A DNA stretch of 64,000 nt from Streptococcaceae bacterium (GTDB lineage: Bacteria; Bacillota; Bacilli; Lactobacillales; Streptococcaceae), in assembly GCA_902363395.1 (NCBI GenBank), contig CABIZZ010000002.1, forward strand, positions 191,144 to 255,143, written 5' to 3'. This document shows, piece after piece, positions 32,260 to 42,541 of this stretch; position 1 is the stretch's first letter, and every line of letters starts with the position of its first letter. The notes under the pieces were generated by a model. It saw only the letters and a program-made list of their open reading frames with translations, was not told where the DNA came from and searched no databases. Position numbers and translations under genes: made by a program.

Positions 32260-32297
32260 AAAACACCCTCCATTTTTTAATCAATGGAGGGTATTTT
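32258..32297. terminator. Bidirectional terminator between rlmA and the response regulator
   Basis: ACCCTCCATT/AATGGAGGGT, flanked by A-run and T-run, serving the convergent genes on both strands. Confidence 0.9.
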
Positions 32298-32310
32298 TCA
32301 TGTTTTCAGA

Positions 32311-33609
32311 TCAGTCACTTTCCTCTACGCCGATTTGTTGACGGTAGGCTTTAGGAGACTTGCCACACAACTTGCGGAATACTTTATAAAAGTAACCGAC
32401 ATTGCTGTAGCCGACCTCATAGCAAATATCTTCGATACTTTCCGTTGTGGACAACAGCAACTGTTGAGCTGCTTTGATCCGTTGTTTATTCAGGAGTTCC
32501 GCAAAGGTGGAATTGGTCTCACGCTTGATCAATTGCCCCAAATAAACAGGATTGATATAAAGGTCTTTACTGATATCCTTGAGCGACAGTTCCTTCCGAT
32601 AGTCGCGCCCAATCACTTCTAAGACGGTCGCCACATTATTGTTCATTCGATATTGAGAGAAGAAGGTCTCCAATTGATTCCGAACGCAGGTAACAAGCTC
32701 CTCGAAAGTCGTTGTCTCATGAACAGCTTTCACAACTTCTGTCAGGTCATCTCCCTGCAGGTGTTCAAACAAATGAAAGACATCCATAATGAATTGAATA
32801 AAGAGTTGCTTGGCTATCGCCACTTTTGGGGTATGGCTTTTCACGGTTTCTTCCAACCAGTTCAACTCCTCTAAAATCTGTTGGATATTTCCCTGGATGA
32901 TGACACGGTAGATGGGTTCGTAGTAATTAAAGACACCATCTTCTTCCTCCAAAGGGAGATCCCCATAAAACAGACTTCGTTCAACAAGCTCTTTAAATTG
33001 TTGAAAATGTTCTTTGTAAGGTGCTTGGAAACGGCGCTGTAGGAAAGCTCCTTCATCCTCATCTGAAAGATAGAGTTGAAGATTTTTCCCTAAGACCTGA
33101 TAAGACGAACTGGCAAAGCCTTTCCTCTCCTTATCCACTCCAATCCAGAGTTCTTTTCTCCCCCGAATAGCTTGTTCGAATTCTTCCTCTGACCAGTCTT
33201 CATGAAGGAGCCGATTGGCCGTCTCTTGATCTGGTTTTTTTAGAGTTTGAGATAACTTTTCTAGGATATTCCCCAGCTCCACCTTATTGACAGGCTTTAA
33301 CAGGTAGTCTGCTACCCGGAGGTTTAAGGCCTTTTTTACATAAGCAAAATCTTGGTACCCCGACATAATGATATAGGCCGCATGGGGAAGAATGGACTGC
33401 ATTTGATCAATCATTTCCAGACCAGTTTTTCCTGGCATATTGACATCCGTAATCACGATATCCACTGGATAATCCGCAACATAGGCCAAGGCCTGATCTG
33501 CATCCTCTGCGGTGTAAACAACTTCCATGTCCCATTTTTCAAAGGGAATCAGTTTTTTCAACCCCTCCGTAATCATATATTCGTCGTCAACCAATAAGAC
33601 TTTATACAC
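32311..33609 (-). CDS. YesN-type response regulator with AraC DNA-binding domain
   Basis: A 432-residue regulator. The receiver domain is N-terminal (Asp8/Asp9, phospho-acceptor Asp55 in VITDVNMPG, Lys105 in LLKPVN). A variable middle follows, then two AraC helix-turn-helix units at the C-terminus (DLYINPVYLGQLIKRE; ESIEDICYEVGYSNVGYFYKVFRKLCG). It pairs with the YesM-type kinase 12 bp upstream. Such pairs control extracellular or imported glycans; the flanking transporter and glycosidase genes suggest N-glycan control, like pneumococcal TCS07. Confidence 0.92.
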   Translation of the reverse strand: MYKVLLVDDEYMITEGLKKLIPFEKWDMEVVYTAEDADQALAYVADYPVDIVITDVNMPGKTGLEMIDQMQSILPHAAYIIMSGYQDFAYVKKALNLRVADYLLKPVNKVELGNILEKLSQTLKKPDQETANRLLHEDWSEEEFEQAIRGRKELWIGVDKERKGFASSSYQVLGKNLQLYLSDEDEGAFLQRRFQAPYKEHFQQFKELVERSLFYGDLPLEEEDGVFNYYEPIYRVIIQGNIQQILEELNWLEETVKSHTPKVAIAKQLFIQFIMDVFHLFEHLQGDDLTEVVKAVHETTTFEELVTCVRNQLETFFSQYRMNNNVATVLEVIGRDYRKELSLKDISKDLYINPVYLGQLIKRETNSTFAELLNKQRIKAAQQLLLSTTESIEDICYEVGYSNVGYFYKVFRKLCGKSPKAYRQQIGVEESD

Positions 33610-33621
33610 GATTTTTTCCTC

Positions 33622-35268
33622 TTAAGCATCCTCAATGATAATCGTATAGAGGACACCTTTTCCTTTTTCTGATGTAATTTGAATGTGGTAACGATCCCCA
33701 AAGTAGAGAAGGAAACGCTCGTGGACATTGACAATTCCAATGGATTGCCGTCCCTTACTCTCTTCTACTTCTTCTCGAGGATCCCTATGACTCAATATTT
33801 GTTGGATCCGTTGCAACTGGCTCGGTTCCATTCCTCTCCCATTGTCTTGAACACGAATTTCCACCGCTTCTCCAACACGACGGACTTTGATACTAATGAC
33901 ATTGTCCTTGCGCTTGTGATCAATCCCATGGACAAAGTAATTTTCCACTAATGGCTGAAGGGTAAACTTCGGAATGACCATTTCCTCTAAACCTGGTTCA
34001 ATCTTAAAGCCATAGGCAATCGATTTTGGATAACGTACCATACAGAGATAGCTGTATTTTCTACAAAATTCCAACTCATTTTCAATGGTCGTCTCTTTCT
34101 CCTCTGAAATATTGTTTCGAAGGAGACTACTAAATTCGTAAATAATATCGGCTAATTCTTCTTGATCCTGCATGACTGCATACATGCGAATAAACTCCAT
34201 AGTATTATACATGAAATGCGGATTAATCTGCGCTTGCAAGGCCTTCATGTTGGCATCTTTTTGGCTCAGCTGTAGCTGATAGATATCCCGGATAGACTTG
34301 TCCATATTGTCCAACATGGTATTGGTCATTTCCGCAACTAAGAGGAGCTCCTGCTCTTTGGTATCCACATTGATCCGGCGCTCGGAATCCCCCTGGCTGA
34401 TGGCTTCCATGGTATCTACCAAATCCAACACTTGTTTTTGGTAGTTACGGAAAATTCGTTGAAGCAAGAGATACAAGACCAAGACCAGGATTAGGGCGAC
34501 CGAAATCATCCAGGTAAAACTAAATAAGGCTGCTCGAATCGTGTAAGAGGTCGGGATTCCAACCCAGATTTGATAGCCGTAAGCAGTATCTCGCACAATC
34601 CACTGGCTGTGGTCTTTAGGGTTGATATCCCCTCTGTGGTAAAAAACCTTGCCCAAGGGATTATAAATCTGGACGGCTACTGGAATCGTATCTTGGATAT
34701 TATCGACAACAGAATCCAATAGCGCTGGATTGATTTTAATGTAAGCCAGTCCAATATCCTGGCCAGTCGTAACATCCGTTAAGGAGACTGGGATGGCTTG
34801 CGAGCTAGCTATGTATTGATCCGCTGGAACTTGTTCTCCCCCTTTTTTATTCTTACTGGAAACAAAGACCGTTGTATAATCGTTTAACACCAAATCGATT
34901 TGGTCGAGTGCATCGTGTTCCAAGTAAAGAGTCTCAACATTGCGGTGCAGGGAGACTTGAATATAGTTGGAGAAGTAATTGTCCAGTCGCCAACTTTCGT
35001 ATTCAGAAGGCGACATTGAAAAGTACTTGTAAACTCCTTCGAGCTTGGCAGGGTTCTCTACCAGACTCTTTCCCCATTGTGTCGATCTTTTGTAGATATC
35101 CTCTACCTCAGCAGTCAAGCGAGAGGAAATCAACTGAGCAATCCGTTCGTTTTCTGCTCGCTGATTATGCCAATAGACCAAGGATACCGTCACACCTAAG
35201 GTCGTGATGATCCCCACCATGATATAGGCATAGAACTTCAAAAGAGTTGCTAACCATATTTTTTTCAT
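33622..35268 (-). CDS. YesM-type sensor histidine kinase
   Basis: A 548-residue membrane kinase. Helix 1 is at about 10-30. A large extracellular sensor follows (about 35-245), then helix 2 near 250-270, a HAMP linker (DTMEAISQGDSERRINV), and a His_kinase domain with the phospho-acceptor in QINPHFMYNTMEFIR. The ATPase domain carries QPLVENYFVHGI and VQDNGRGM. It is tightly spaced with the YesL-type gene (2 bp) and the regulator, forming one operon. Confidence 0.93.
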   Translation of the reverse strand: MKKIWLATLLKFYAYIMVGIITTLGVTVSLVYWHNQRAENERIAQLISSRLTAEVEDIYKRSTQWGKSLVENPAKLEGVYKYFSMSPSEYESWRLDNYFSNYIQVSLHRNVETLYLEHDALDQIDLVLNDYTTVFVSSKNKKGGEQVPADQYIASSQAIPVSLTDVTTGQDIGLAYIKINPALLDSVVDNIQDTIPVAVQIYNPLGKVFYHRGDINPKDHSQWIVRDTAYGYQIWVGIPTSYTIRAALFSFTWMISVALILVLVLYLLLQRIFRNYQKQVLDLVDTMEAISQGDSERRINVDTKEQELLLVAEMTNTMLDNMDKSIRDIYQLQLSQKDANMKALQAQINPHFMYNTMEFIRMYAVMQDQEELADIIYEFSSLLRNNISEEKETTIENELEFCRKYSYLCMVRYPKSIAYGFKIEPGLEEMVIPKFTLQPLVENYFVHGIDHKRKDNVISIKVRRVGEAVEIRVQDNGRGMEPSQLQRIQQILSHRDPREEVEESKGRQSIGIVNVHERFLLYFGDRYHIQITSEKGKGVLYTIIIEDA

Positions 35269-35270
35269 AA

Positions 35271-35882
35271 TTAAGAAACCACTTTAGAGCGAATTGTTTC
35301 ATAGACTGGTTGAAAAATATCATTGACAAAGAAATGCCACAAGCCCAGTAAAACAAAGAAAAACAAAGCCGGAACGAAATGGGTAACAACCCCTAGAAGA
35401 AAGGTCCCCAAGAGAAACTTGGTCACTGCACGAATATCTAGAAAAGCACCGATGAAACTCAACTTCAAGCTGTTGAGATAGGACAAGTCAAAATGGACTT
35501 GAAGCTTGAGATAGACTGCAAAAGTCAGGGGAGCCACCAATAAGAAAATCAAATTGACCAATAAGATAAAAATCTGAAACAGGGACAAGTGGGGCAATTG
35601 AACCATCAGATACATGCCATAAATAAGAATAGCTTCGATTAAAAAAAATGTATAGAAAACCTGGTTGGCCCGACGAAAGTTTTCTTTATAAAGCGACCAA
35701 GCTTCAGACCAACCATATTGTTTGTAATCAGATCCATGTTCGGCATATAGACTCATAATCGTTGCACTAGCCGGCCCAAATCCAAATAGGATCCCTCCAC
35801 AAAAGGTTAAAGCCCAAAAAATCCCTGTTGCCAGCATGGCTAAATAGACCCTTGTAAAAATAAATTCAATCATTCTTCCCAT
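35271..35882 (-). CDS. YesL family (DUF624) membrane protein
   Basis: A 203-residue protein with about five hydrophobic helices and the DUF624 pattern (FWALTFCGGILFGFGPASAT near the start, WSLYKENFRRANQVF in the middle). These proteins accompany YesM/YesN pairs and CUT1 sugar importers in Firmicutes, without a defined function. It is first in the operon with the sensor kinase and regulator. Confidence 0.88.
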   Translation of the reverse strand: MGRMIEFIFTRVYLAMLATGIFWALTFCGGILFGFGPASATIMSLYAEHGSDYKQYGWSEAWSLYKENFRRANQVFYTFFLIEAILIYGMYLMVQLPHLSLFQIFILLVNLIFLLVAPLTFAVYLKLQVHFDLSYLNSLKLSFIGAFLDIRAVTKFLLGTFLLGVVTHFVPALFFFVLLGLWHFFVNDIFQPVYETIRSKVVS

Positions 35883-35966
35883 AATTTGTCTCCATGTTCA
35901 TTTGCTGTAGAGGGGAGCTTACGACTTAGTATAGTTTCCCTAGTACAACTGATGATTATACCCTAT

Positions 35967-35975
35967 ATTATAGCA
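35967..35975 (-). promoter_or_regulatory. Probable promoter of the yesL-kinase-regulator operon
   Basis: Extended -10 TGCTATAAT on the minus strand (hexamer 35967-35972). No convincing -35; start about 80 nt before the first gene. Confidence 0.5.
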
Positions 35976-36014
35976 CATTTCCCCTGATGGTTTCGATTTC
36001 AAAATCATCAACAG

Positions 36015-36050
36015 AAAAGACTTTGAAGCGCGAAGACCTCAAAGTCTTTT
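36015..36050 (-). terminator. Terminator of the sugar ABC importer operon
   Basis: Perfect 12-bp inverted repeat AAAAGACTTTGA/TCAAAGTCTTTT after the substrate-binding-protein gene. Confidence 0.9.
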
Positions 36051-36076
36051 GATAGACTTAAGCAAGTAATGTTAGC

Positions 36077-37558
36077 TTATTTCTTAGAAGCAAGGTACTC
36101 ATCGTATTGTTTTTGGATTTCATCCAAGACTTTTTGGTAGGCACCTTCTGATTTCAATTTTTCAAGCATCTTAGGAATTTCAACTTCAGGATCTACTGTA
36201 CCTGTATTGATGGCACTTGTGAATTGGTTCAAAGTGTTAGTAAGGGCAGTAATTTCTGATTTCACGTTTTCAGTGTTGAAGATGAAACCAAGTGCTGGAG
36301 ATTCTTTTGCAGTTTCCAAGTCTTTCTTAGATTGTGCAATTTGCTCATCCGTTACGTTTTCGTTGATGTAAAGAATCCAGTTGTTACCAGTATTCCATCC
36401 AGACATGTGAGTGTTTCCGTTGTAGCCATCCAAGACTTTCACACGGTTTTCTTTACCTTCAACTTTTTCCCAGTTCTTGCCTTCTGGACCATAAACAAGA
36501 CCGTTCAAGAGTTCTGGGTTTGTGTTCAAGAGGTTCAATACCTCCATTGCTTTTTCTTTGTTCTTAGAGTTGTTTGAGATGACAAAGTTTGCAACTTGAG
36601 TAGTGTTGTTCTTCTTGTAAAGTTGAGTGAATGGTTTGATTTCGATCTTACGGTTTGCTACACGAGTAAGCAAGCTGTTACCGTAGTCAGCAGGTCCTAC
36701 TGTTTCTTCACGTACCAACCAAGTATCTTGAGAAAGGTCATATCCAGTGTCGCTTGTAGCTACGTCTTTTGGAATGTAGCCAGCTTCATAGTATTTATGA
36801 AGAGTCTTCAAGTTTTCAACATAACGTGGAATAGTGTAACGGTCAACGATCTTAGTTGTGTCACCTTGCAAATCGACAACGAATGGAAGTCCATCTACTG
36901 CAATGTAATCGAAGTCATCAGAAGGTCCACCGTAGCTCTTGTTCATTGCGAATGGAACAACGTTTGGATCTTTTTCTTTGATCGCTTTCAAGACTGGTTC
37001 AAGAGAAGCATAGTCTTTTACGTTTGAGATGTCGATACCATATTTTTCAAGAAGTGGTCCGTTGAAGGCAAAGTTTTGTGAAGATGCAACGTTGGCTGCA
37101 ACTGGAACAGCATAGATCTTGCCGTTTACAGTATTCCCTTTGATGTAAGCTGGGTCAAGTGCTTCATAGAGCTCTTTCCCTTCTTTCTTGTACAAGTCTG
37201 TCAAGTCAGCGTAAGCACCTTTTTGAGCATTGATGACATAGTTGTTTGCGAAAGCAATATCGTAGCTTTCACCAGATGAGATGATAACGTTCATCTTCTT
37301 GTCGTAGTCACCCCAACCAAGGTATTGGATGTCTAATTTAACGCCAGCTTTTTCTTCGATGATCTTGTTGGCATTTTCTAACAAGGTATCCAAGTTATCC
37401 GGTTTGTCACCGATTTGGTACATTTTGATAACTGTTTTGCCATCTTCACTCTTAGATGATTTTTGGTTATCACCTGTCAAGTTACCACAAGCAGCAAGAG
37501 TTGCTCCAAGTGCGAGAACGCTAGCAGAAGCTAAAGCATATTTTTTCCAATTTTTCAT
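36077..37558 (-). CDS. Sugar ABC transporter substrate-binding lipoprotein
   Basis: A 493-residue lipoprotein. The signal peptide ends in the lipobox LAACG (LGATLAACG, about residues 18-26), so the mature protein is lipid-anchored outside the membrane. The rest matches large CUT1 oligosaccharide-binding proteins (LplA / NgtS type, about 500 residues). ATG 37558 has AAGGAG upstream. With the two permeases upstream it forms an importer lacking its own ATPase gene, so it presumably uses a shared MsmK-type ATPase. Context suggests N-glycan import. Confidence 0.9.
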   Translation of the reverse strand: MKNWKKYALASASVLALGATLAACGNLTGDNQKSSKSEDGKTVIKMYQIGDKPDNLDTLLENANKIIEEKAGVKLDIQYLGWGDYDKKMNVIISSGESYDIAFANNYVINAQKGAYADLTDLYKKEGKELYEALDPAYIKGNTVNGKIYAVPVAANVASSQNFAFNGPLLEKYGIDISNVKDYASLEPVLKAIKEKDPNVVPFAMNKSYGGPSDDFDYIAVDGLPFVVDLQGDTTKIVDRYTIPRYVENLKTLHKYYEAGYIPKDVATSDTGYDLSQDTWLVREETVGPADYGNSLLTRVANRKIEIKPFTQLYKKNNTTQVANFVISNNSKNKEKAMEVLNLLNTNPELLNGLVYGPEGKNWEKVEGKENRVKVLDGYNGNTHMSGWNTGNNWILYINENVTDEQIAQSKKDLETAKESPALGFIFNTENVKSEITALTNTLNQFTSAINTGTVDPEVEIPKMLEKLKSEGAYQKVLDEIQKQYDEYLASKK

Positions 37559-37621
37559 AAGAAAAACTCCTTTTTTATTTTTCTTTATTAACATTATGAA
37601 GGGTGGGTGGGAAAGGTTCGC

Positions 37622-38554
37622 TTACTCTTTCACACCACCGATGGTCAATCCTTTTACAAAGTAACGTTGGAAGAATGGATAGAGGATAGCGATTGGAACT
37701 GTTGCCACCACCACCATGGCCATCCGACCAGTTTCCTTAGGAAGGGATTGGACTGCACCAGCGATTTGGCTAGATGCACCGACTGATTTAGAGATGTAAT
37801 CCATATTATTTTGGATTTGCATCAGCAAGTATTGAAGGGGATAGAGGTTTTCACTCTTGATATAGAGGAGAGCGTTGAACCAGTCATTCCAGAAGCCGAG
37901 GGCTGTAAAGAGACTGATGGTCGCAATCCCTGGGAGAGAAAGTGGTAAACAGATCTGGAAGAAGATCCGTGTCTCACTGGCTCCATCTATCCGAGCAGAC
38001 TCAAGAATGGCTTCTGGGATCGTCCGTTTGAAGAAGGTCCGCATCAAGATGATGTTAAAAGGACTCAATAACATCGGAATGATGAGGGCTCCAACCGTAT
38101 CTCCTAAATGAAGCAGCTGAGTGGTAACGATATATCCTGGTACCATCCCTGCGCTAAAGAGCATGCTCAAGAGGGCAAAGACAGTAAAGAAGTTTCTGTA
38201 CTTAAAGGTTCTACGAGAGATCGCGTAGGCATAGGTCGTTGTAATGAAAACATTACATGCTGTCCCTACAATCGTTACAAACAAGGTAATAAAGAGGGCT
38301 TGAAGAATCTTATCCTTAAATTGAACAAGGAAAAGATAGCCATCTGTACCGAATTTAGCAGGCCAAAATTGGAAGCCGTGAATTGCCAAACTTTGTTCAT
38401 CTGTCAAGGAAATCATGACAACGAAGATAAAGGGCAAGATACAGGATAGAGCAACCAAGCCAACGATACTACTAAAAAAGATGTCTGCTTTCTTACTGAA
38501 GGAGTGGATCCCAACATTATCAACTTTTTCTTTTTTAATTTTTGATTTTGCCAT
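37622..38554 (-). CDS. Sugar ABC transporter permease, LplC/YtcP type
   Basis: A 310-residue inner-membrane permease with about six helices and the ATPase-coupling EAA loop EAILESARIDGASETRIFFQICLPLS near 205-230. Start 38554 has AAGGAGG before it. Placed between the partner permease and the binding protein. Confidence 0.9.
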   Translation of the reverse strand: MAKSKIKKEKVDNVGIHSFSKKADIFFSSIVGLVALSCILPFIFVVMISLTDEQSLAIHGFQFWPAKFGTDGYLFLVQFKDKILQALFITLFVTIVGTACNVFITTTYAYAISRRTFKYRNFFTVFALLSMLFSAGMVPGYIVTTQLLHLGDTVGALIIPMLLSPFNIILMRTFFKRTIPEAILESARIDGASETRIFFQICLPLSLPGIATISLFTALGFWNDWFNALLYIKSENLYPLQYLLMQIQNNMDYISKSVGASSQIAGAVQSLPKETGRMAMVVVATVPIAILYPFFQRYFVKGLTIGGVKE

Positions 38555-38567
38555 GGTATCCTCCTTT

Positions 38568-39497
38568 CTAGAAGAGCGCTGCATTCTTATCAATCCGACG
38601 TGCTACAATATTAGAAAGTAAAACGAGAATCAATCCGACAACTGATTGGTAAAGACCAGCCGCTGCGGCCATCGCAATATCTCCTGATTTAGCAAGTCCG
38701 TTGTAGACATAGACATCAATTACGTTTGTCACACTATAAAGGGCACCTGAGTTATGTGGGATTTGGTAGAACAATCCAAAGTCAGCACGGAAGATATTTC
38801 CGATGGCAAGGATGGTTAAGACCGTGATCAAGGAAGCCAACTGAGGAATGGTAATGTGGCGGATTCGCTGCCACTTAGATGCTCCATCCACTGTTGCGGC
38901 TTCGTAGAAGGTTGGATCAATTCCCATGATGGTTGCATAGTACATAACACTGCTATAACCAAAGCCTTTCCAGATTCCTAAGAAGAGGAGAAGCGCTGGC
39001 CAGATGGCAACCTCTGTATAGAAGTTGATTCCTTTCATCCCAAGTGATGTTAAGATGTGGTTAATCAAGCCTTTATCGACGTTTAAGAAGGCATCTGTAA
39101 AGAAGCTGATGATAACCCATGACAAGAAATAGGGGAACAACATTGATGTTTGAAACACTTTAACCAACCGTTTGGAACGCATCTCACTAAAGATGATGGC
39201 AATCCCAACGGAAACAATCAAGCCCAAGAAAATAAAGGCAAGGTTGTAAAGGACGGTATTTCTTGTAATGATATAAGCATCTTTAGAACTAAAGAGGAAT
39301 TTGAAGTTATCAAATCCTACCCACTTACTCTTCATTACACTATCAATAAATCCCTCTCCGGTGATATGATAGTCTTTAAATGCGACAACGTTTCCCAAAA
39401 CAGGTATGTAGAAGAATAAAATCAACCACGCTGCACCTGGTAAAACCATCAAGAAGAAAATGAGATTTTCTCTCAAGGTCTTAACAAACTTTTTCAT
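38568..39497 (-). CDS. Sugar ABC transporter permease, LplB/YteP type
   Basis: A 309-residue permease with six helices and EAA loop EAATVDGASKWQRIRHITIPQL near 195-215. The ribosome site is an unusual G-rich GGGGGAG. First gene of the importer operon, with promoter and cre site directly upstream. Confidence 0.9.
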   Translation of the reverse strand: MKKFVKTLRENLIFFLMVLPGAAWLILFFYIPVLGNVVAFKDYHITGEGFIDSVMKSKWVGFDNFKFLFSSKDAYIITRNTVLYNLAFIFLGLIVSVGIAIIFSEMRSKRLVKVFQTSMLFPYFLSWVIISFFTDAFLNVDKGLINHILTSLGMKGINFYTEVAIWPALLLFLGIWKGFGYSSVMYYATIMGIDPTFYEAATVDGASKWQRIRHITIPQLASLITVLTILAIGNIFRADFGLFYQIPHNSGALYSVTNVIDVYVYNGLAKSGDIAMAAAAGLYQSVVGLILVLLSNIVARRIDKNAALF

Positions 39498-39527
39498 CTG
39501 ACTCCCCCCCTTTGTCATTTTATTTTT

Positions 39528-39576
39528 TGGTAACGTTTACATTTTTTATTATAAAACTCTATGAAAACTTTTTCAA
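39528..39576 (-). promoter_or_regulatory. Importer operon promoter overlapped by a perfect-consensus cre site
   Basis: Minus strand TTGAAA (39571-39576), 17 bp, TATAAT (39548-39553). Immediately downstream is TGTAAACGTTACCA (39528-39541), which meets every fixed position of the cre consensus TGnAAnCGnnnnCA. CcpA bound there would block the transcription start, so glucose repression is likely. Confidence 0.8.
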
Positions 39577-39631
39577 ACTCCTAATTATAGAAAAAATTCT
39601 ACAAATTTATGACATAGCCTTAAAAATGGAG

Positions 39632-39675
39632 AAAAAAGGAGAAGAAATTCCTCTTTTCATAGGAAATCCTTCTCC
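39632..39675 (-). terminator. Terminator after the GH20 gene
   Basis: A 14-bp inverted repeat with one mismatch (39638-39651 with 39662-39675) followed on the minus strand by T6. Confidence 0.85.
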
Positions 39676-39713
39676 TCCTTAAAATTCATTTTCTTTAAAG
39701 ACAGCCTTTTGGA

Positions 39714-41594
39714 TTAGGTTGTATAAATAGTCGAAGCTGTCGCAATGGTGTGCCACTGGTTGGCTGTCGTTGCTGCAAAGTCCTGATCCCCGTAGAAATC
39801 ATTAAATGGCAAGATCTCTACTTCTAGTTCATCGATACGAGAGATTTCGCCTGCTAGGTAGTCTTCAATCCGATTTTCTGCTCGCTTGATGCGTTGCAAG
39901 AGTCCACCCATACGGATGTCTACTGTATCCAAACCAAAGACCTTGTTTTCTTTCAACCATTGGTGGCTAAAGAAGCTATGGAAGGTTTCAATCTTGCTTC
40001 TGAGTTTTGGCAATTCTTCTCTAACAATTTGTTGCAAGCTTTCTTTATCATCTGCGTGATAGGCCTCACGGATGCGTCGTCCTACATCCACCTTGCTACT
40101 TAAAATGGCATTCAACTGTGCCTGAGTTTCAAAAAGATAAGCGTAGATGCCTGCTTTTTCTTTGATAGTAGCAAGAGTCTCAGCTGCTTGGGCAAAGTGA
40201 GGTTTGTCCTGTTCAGGTGTCATGTGCTTGTCAAGGATTGGGCAAAGAACATCCTGATAAAAGACATAACGGTTAGGATTGATACCACTGAGATTGTCTG
40301 GTAGATCAGGCAAGAGGTTGGCAAGATCCAGCTGCATAAAGTCCTCAACAGATAAACCTGTATTGGTTTTGAAGTGAGCTGACAAACGCTCTAAATCATT
40401 GCGGTAGCTGAGCTCTGCCCAGATTTGCAAGCTTGGCAAGATAGAGAACTGGGCTGTTTCCCCACCATTGTCCCCCCAACCCGTCACGATGACTTCCTTG
40501 ATTTGATTAGCACGGCAAGCTTTATTGGCTTCTACTGCAATGAGACGGCTGAAATGGTTGTGGGGCGTAAAACCAATCCACTTCCAGGCACCACCAGCAA
40601 AGGCGATATCTTGACTAATCTTGTGGTGATTACGGAAGTTACGGTTGTATTTTTCCTCACTATCCTGATAATAGTCCCAGTAAACCAAGGTCACACGGTC
40701 TTTGAGACGATCTAGGTAAACACGCGTTTCTTCTGGAATCTCCACATCACAGTCATACTGACCATCTGCTGACATGAGCTTGAAGAACATATCACTCCAC
40801 ATCTGGCAGTGGAAACCATACTTGTCTGCAATATCCAGCACGCGCTCCAAATGTTGGCACATAAGGAGACTACGGTCCACAATACCGTTCAAGATAAGAT
40901 AACGACCCAAACCGACCAAGTGAGCTTCGTCCATCCCGATATTGACCTTACGGGTTTGTAGTTTAGACAAAGTGGCAAACATACCATCAATCAGGTCGTA
41001 GACTTTTTCTTCACCAATGAGAAGAATGTCCTCTACATCACGGAGTTCTTGCACTTCTTTGACACCCCATTTGACAAAGGCTGATAAGTGAGCCAAGGTC
41101 TGGATACATGGGACAAAGGTCATGTCAAACTGCTGGGCGTAGCTTTCGATTTCCTGTAACTCTTCAGCTGAGTATGCTCCACGGAAATAACCAAAGTAAG
41201 GCTGCCCCTCGATTTGATAAGTGTCTTCCATGTAGAGCTCAAAGGTTGAATAACCCATCAGAGCTAAGACTTCAATCATCTGCTTGGCTGATGCAACATT
41301 GAGCACGGCATTTCGCGAACAGTCAGCCATATAGGCTAAATCTTCATAAGCCGCTTGTTCTTCAACCTCTACCTTATCACCTTCTTCTAAAGCTGTTGCT
41401 AGCACAGACAAGGCGCGATAGAGTTGGTGAGGTTTGCGGTAGGTCAGTTGATACTCCCCATTCTCACCCTTGATAGAGATAGAAGCTTGGTTAGACTGAG
41501 CGACTGCCACCTCTACATCTGGTAGAGAAATGTAACTTTTTAATACTTCGATAGATTGGGCTTGTTTGGGACTAAGTCCTGTAAAACTTACCAT
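39714..41594 (-). CDS. GH20 beta-N-acetylhexosaminidase (GH20C type)
   Basis: A 626-residue exo-hexosaminidase without signal peptide, hence cytoplasmic. The paired catalytic residues are in [15 protein letters not shown] (Asp-Glu, about 218-232). [17 protein letters not shown] and [14 protein letters not shown] line the active site. It matches pneumococcal GH20C, which trims terminal GlcNAc/GalNAc from imported glycans. It overlaps the ROK kinase gene by 7 bp. Confidence 0.92.
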   Translation of the reverse strand: MVSFTGLSPKQAQSIEVLKSYISLPDVEVAVAQSNQASISIKGENGEYQLTYRKPHQLYRALSVLATALEEGDKVEVEEQAAYEDLAYMADCSRNAVLNVASAKQMIEVLALMGYSTFELYMEDTYQIEGQPYFGYFRGAYSAEELQEIESYAQQFDMTFVPCIQTLAHLSAFVKWGVKEVQELRDVEDILLIGEEKVYDLIDGMFATLSKLQTRKVNIGMDEAHLVGLGRYLILNGIVDRSLLMCQHLERVLDIADKYGFHCQMWSDMFFKLMSADGQYDCDVEIPEETRVYLDRLKDRVTLVYWDYYQDSEEKYNRNFRNHHKISQDIAFAGGAWKWIGFTPHNHFSRLIAVEANKACRANQIKEVIVTGWGDNGGETAQFSILPSLQIWAELSYRNDLERLSAHFKTNTGLSVEDFMQLDLANLLPDLPDNLSGINPNRYVFYQDVLCPILDKHMTPEQDKPHFAQAAETLATIKEKAGIYAYLFETQAQLNAILSSKVDVGRRIREAYHADDKESLQQIVREELPKLRSKIETFHSFFSHQWLKENKVFGLDTVDIRMGGLLQRIKRAENRIEDYLAGEISRIDELEVEILPFNDFYGDQDFAATTANQWHTIATASTIYTT

Positions 41595-42457
41595 TGGTTT
41601 TCCTCCTGTAACCAGTTGACAAGGGCACCGTAGAGATTGGCATCTGCGTGATAGGTGCAGGCTTGGATGACTGGAGCGATTGTATATTCTTCATAGGTTT
41701 CGACAAAAGTGTCTACTGCTTTTTGCACCCCTTTGATAAAATCTGGATTCTGACTGATAGAGCCACCTAGGCTAATCACATCTGGATCAATCAGGTACTG
41801 GATATTGAGCAGTCCTTGAGCCAGATTACGATTCATACGCTCAATGGCTTCCTGACAAAGAGCATTGCCGGCTGCCGCTTCTTGGTAAACCTTGCGGCCA
41901 TCCCAATCAGACTGACCAGATTTTTCAATGACGTAGCGAACCATGTTTCCTGTAGAAGCTAGTAGTGACCAGTTGTTGAGTTTTTCTGCTGGTTCAATGG
42001 TTGTCATGTAGCCAAACTCACCGCCCAAACCATGACGACCACGGTGAAGCTTGCCATTGATAATCATGGCGCCACCAATCCCTGTACCAATCACGACACA
42101 GGCTGCATTTTCAATCTCAGGGTGAGCCAGTAATTCGCTGAGTCCAACACAGTTGGCATCATTTTCTAAATGAACAGGTAGTTTGTGATGAGCAAGGGCC
42201 TCATACCAAGAAAAACCATGGATGTAAGGAATGGCACTGATCCCCTCGATCACTCCTGTTTCTTGATTGACCGCTCCTGGCACACTCATAGCAATCCCAC
42301 GGTAGTCACGTTCTAACAAACGTTGGTCCACCCAAGCCAGCAACTCTTCTAGAGTCTCTGGCGTCGGTGTGTTGGTCTTATCTAAAATCTTTCCATCAGG
42401 AGTGAGACTAGCAAACTTAATCCCAGTCCCTCCGATATCAATCGTTGCAAGGGTCAT
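41588..42457 (-). CDS. ROK family sugar kinase
   Basis: A 289-residue kinase with the ATP loop DIGGTGIKF at the N-terminus and the ROK signature [26 protein letters not shown]. There is no N-terminal helix-turn-helix, so it is an enzyme, not a repressor. The usual CxCGxxGC zinc motif is absent after GGEFGY, as in some streptococcal members. Likely substrate is a hexose or N-acetylhexosamine freed from the glycan. Start 42457 is five bases from AGGTGA. Confidence 0.88.
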   Translation of the reverse strand: MTLATIDIGGTGIKFASLTPDGKILDKTNTPTPETLEELLAWVDQRLLERDYRGIAMSVPGAVNQETGVIEGISAIPYIHGFSWYEALAHHKLPVHLENDANCVGLSELLAHPEIENAACVVIGTGIGGAMIINGKLHRGRHGLGGEFGYMTTIEPAEKLNNWSLLASTGNMVRYVIEKSGQSDWDGRKVYQEAAAGNALCQEAIERMNRNLAQGLLNIQYLIDPDVISLGGSISQNPDFIKGVQKAVDTFVETYEEYTIAPVIQACTYHADANLYGALVNWLQEENQW

Positions 42458-42541
42458 GGCTTTCACCTGTAAAAAGGAGCGAGTCAGTAGTTTGTTCTTA
42501 CTTTTTCGCTCCTCCTTTCTGTTTATGTTTTCTTGTTGAAA

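Noticed and set aside
41588..42457. ROK protein as a transcriptional repressor
   Set aside because: There is no N-terminal helix-turn-helix and the ATP motif is intact, so a sugar kinase is the better call.
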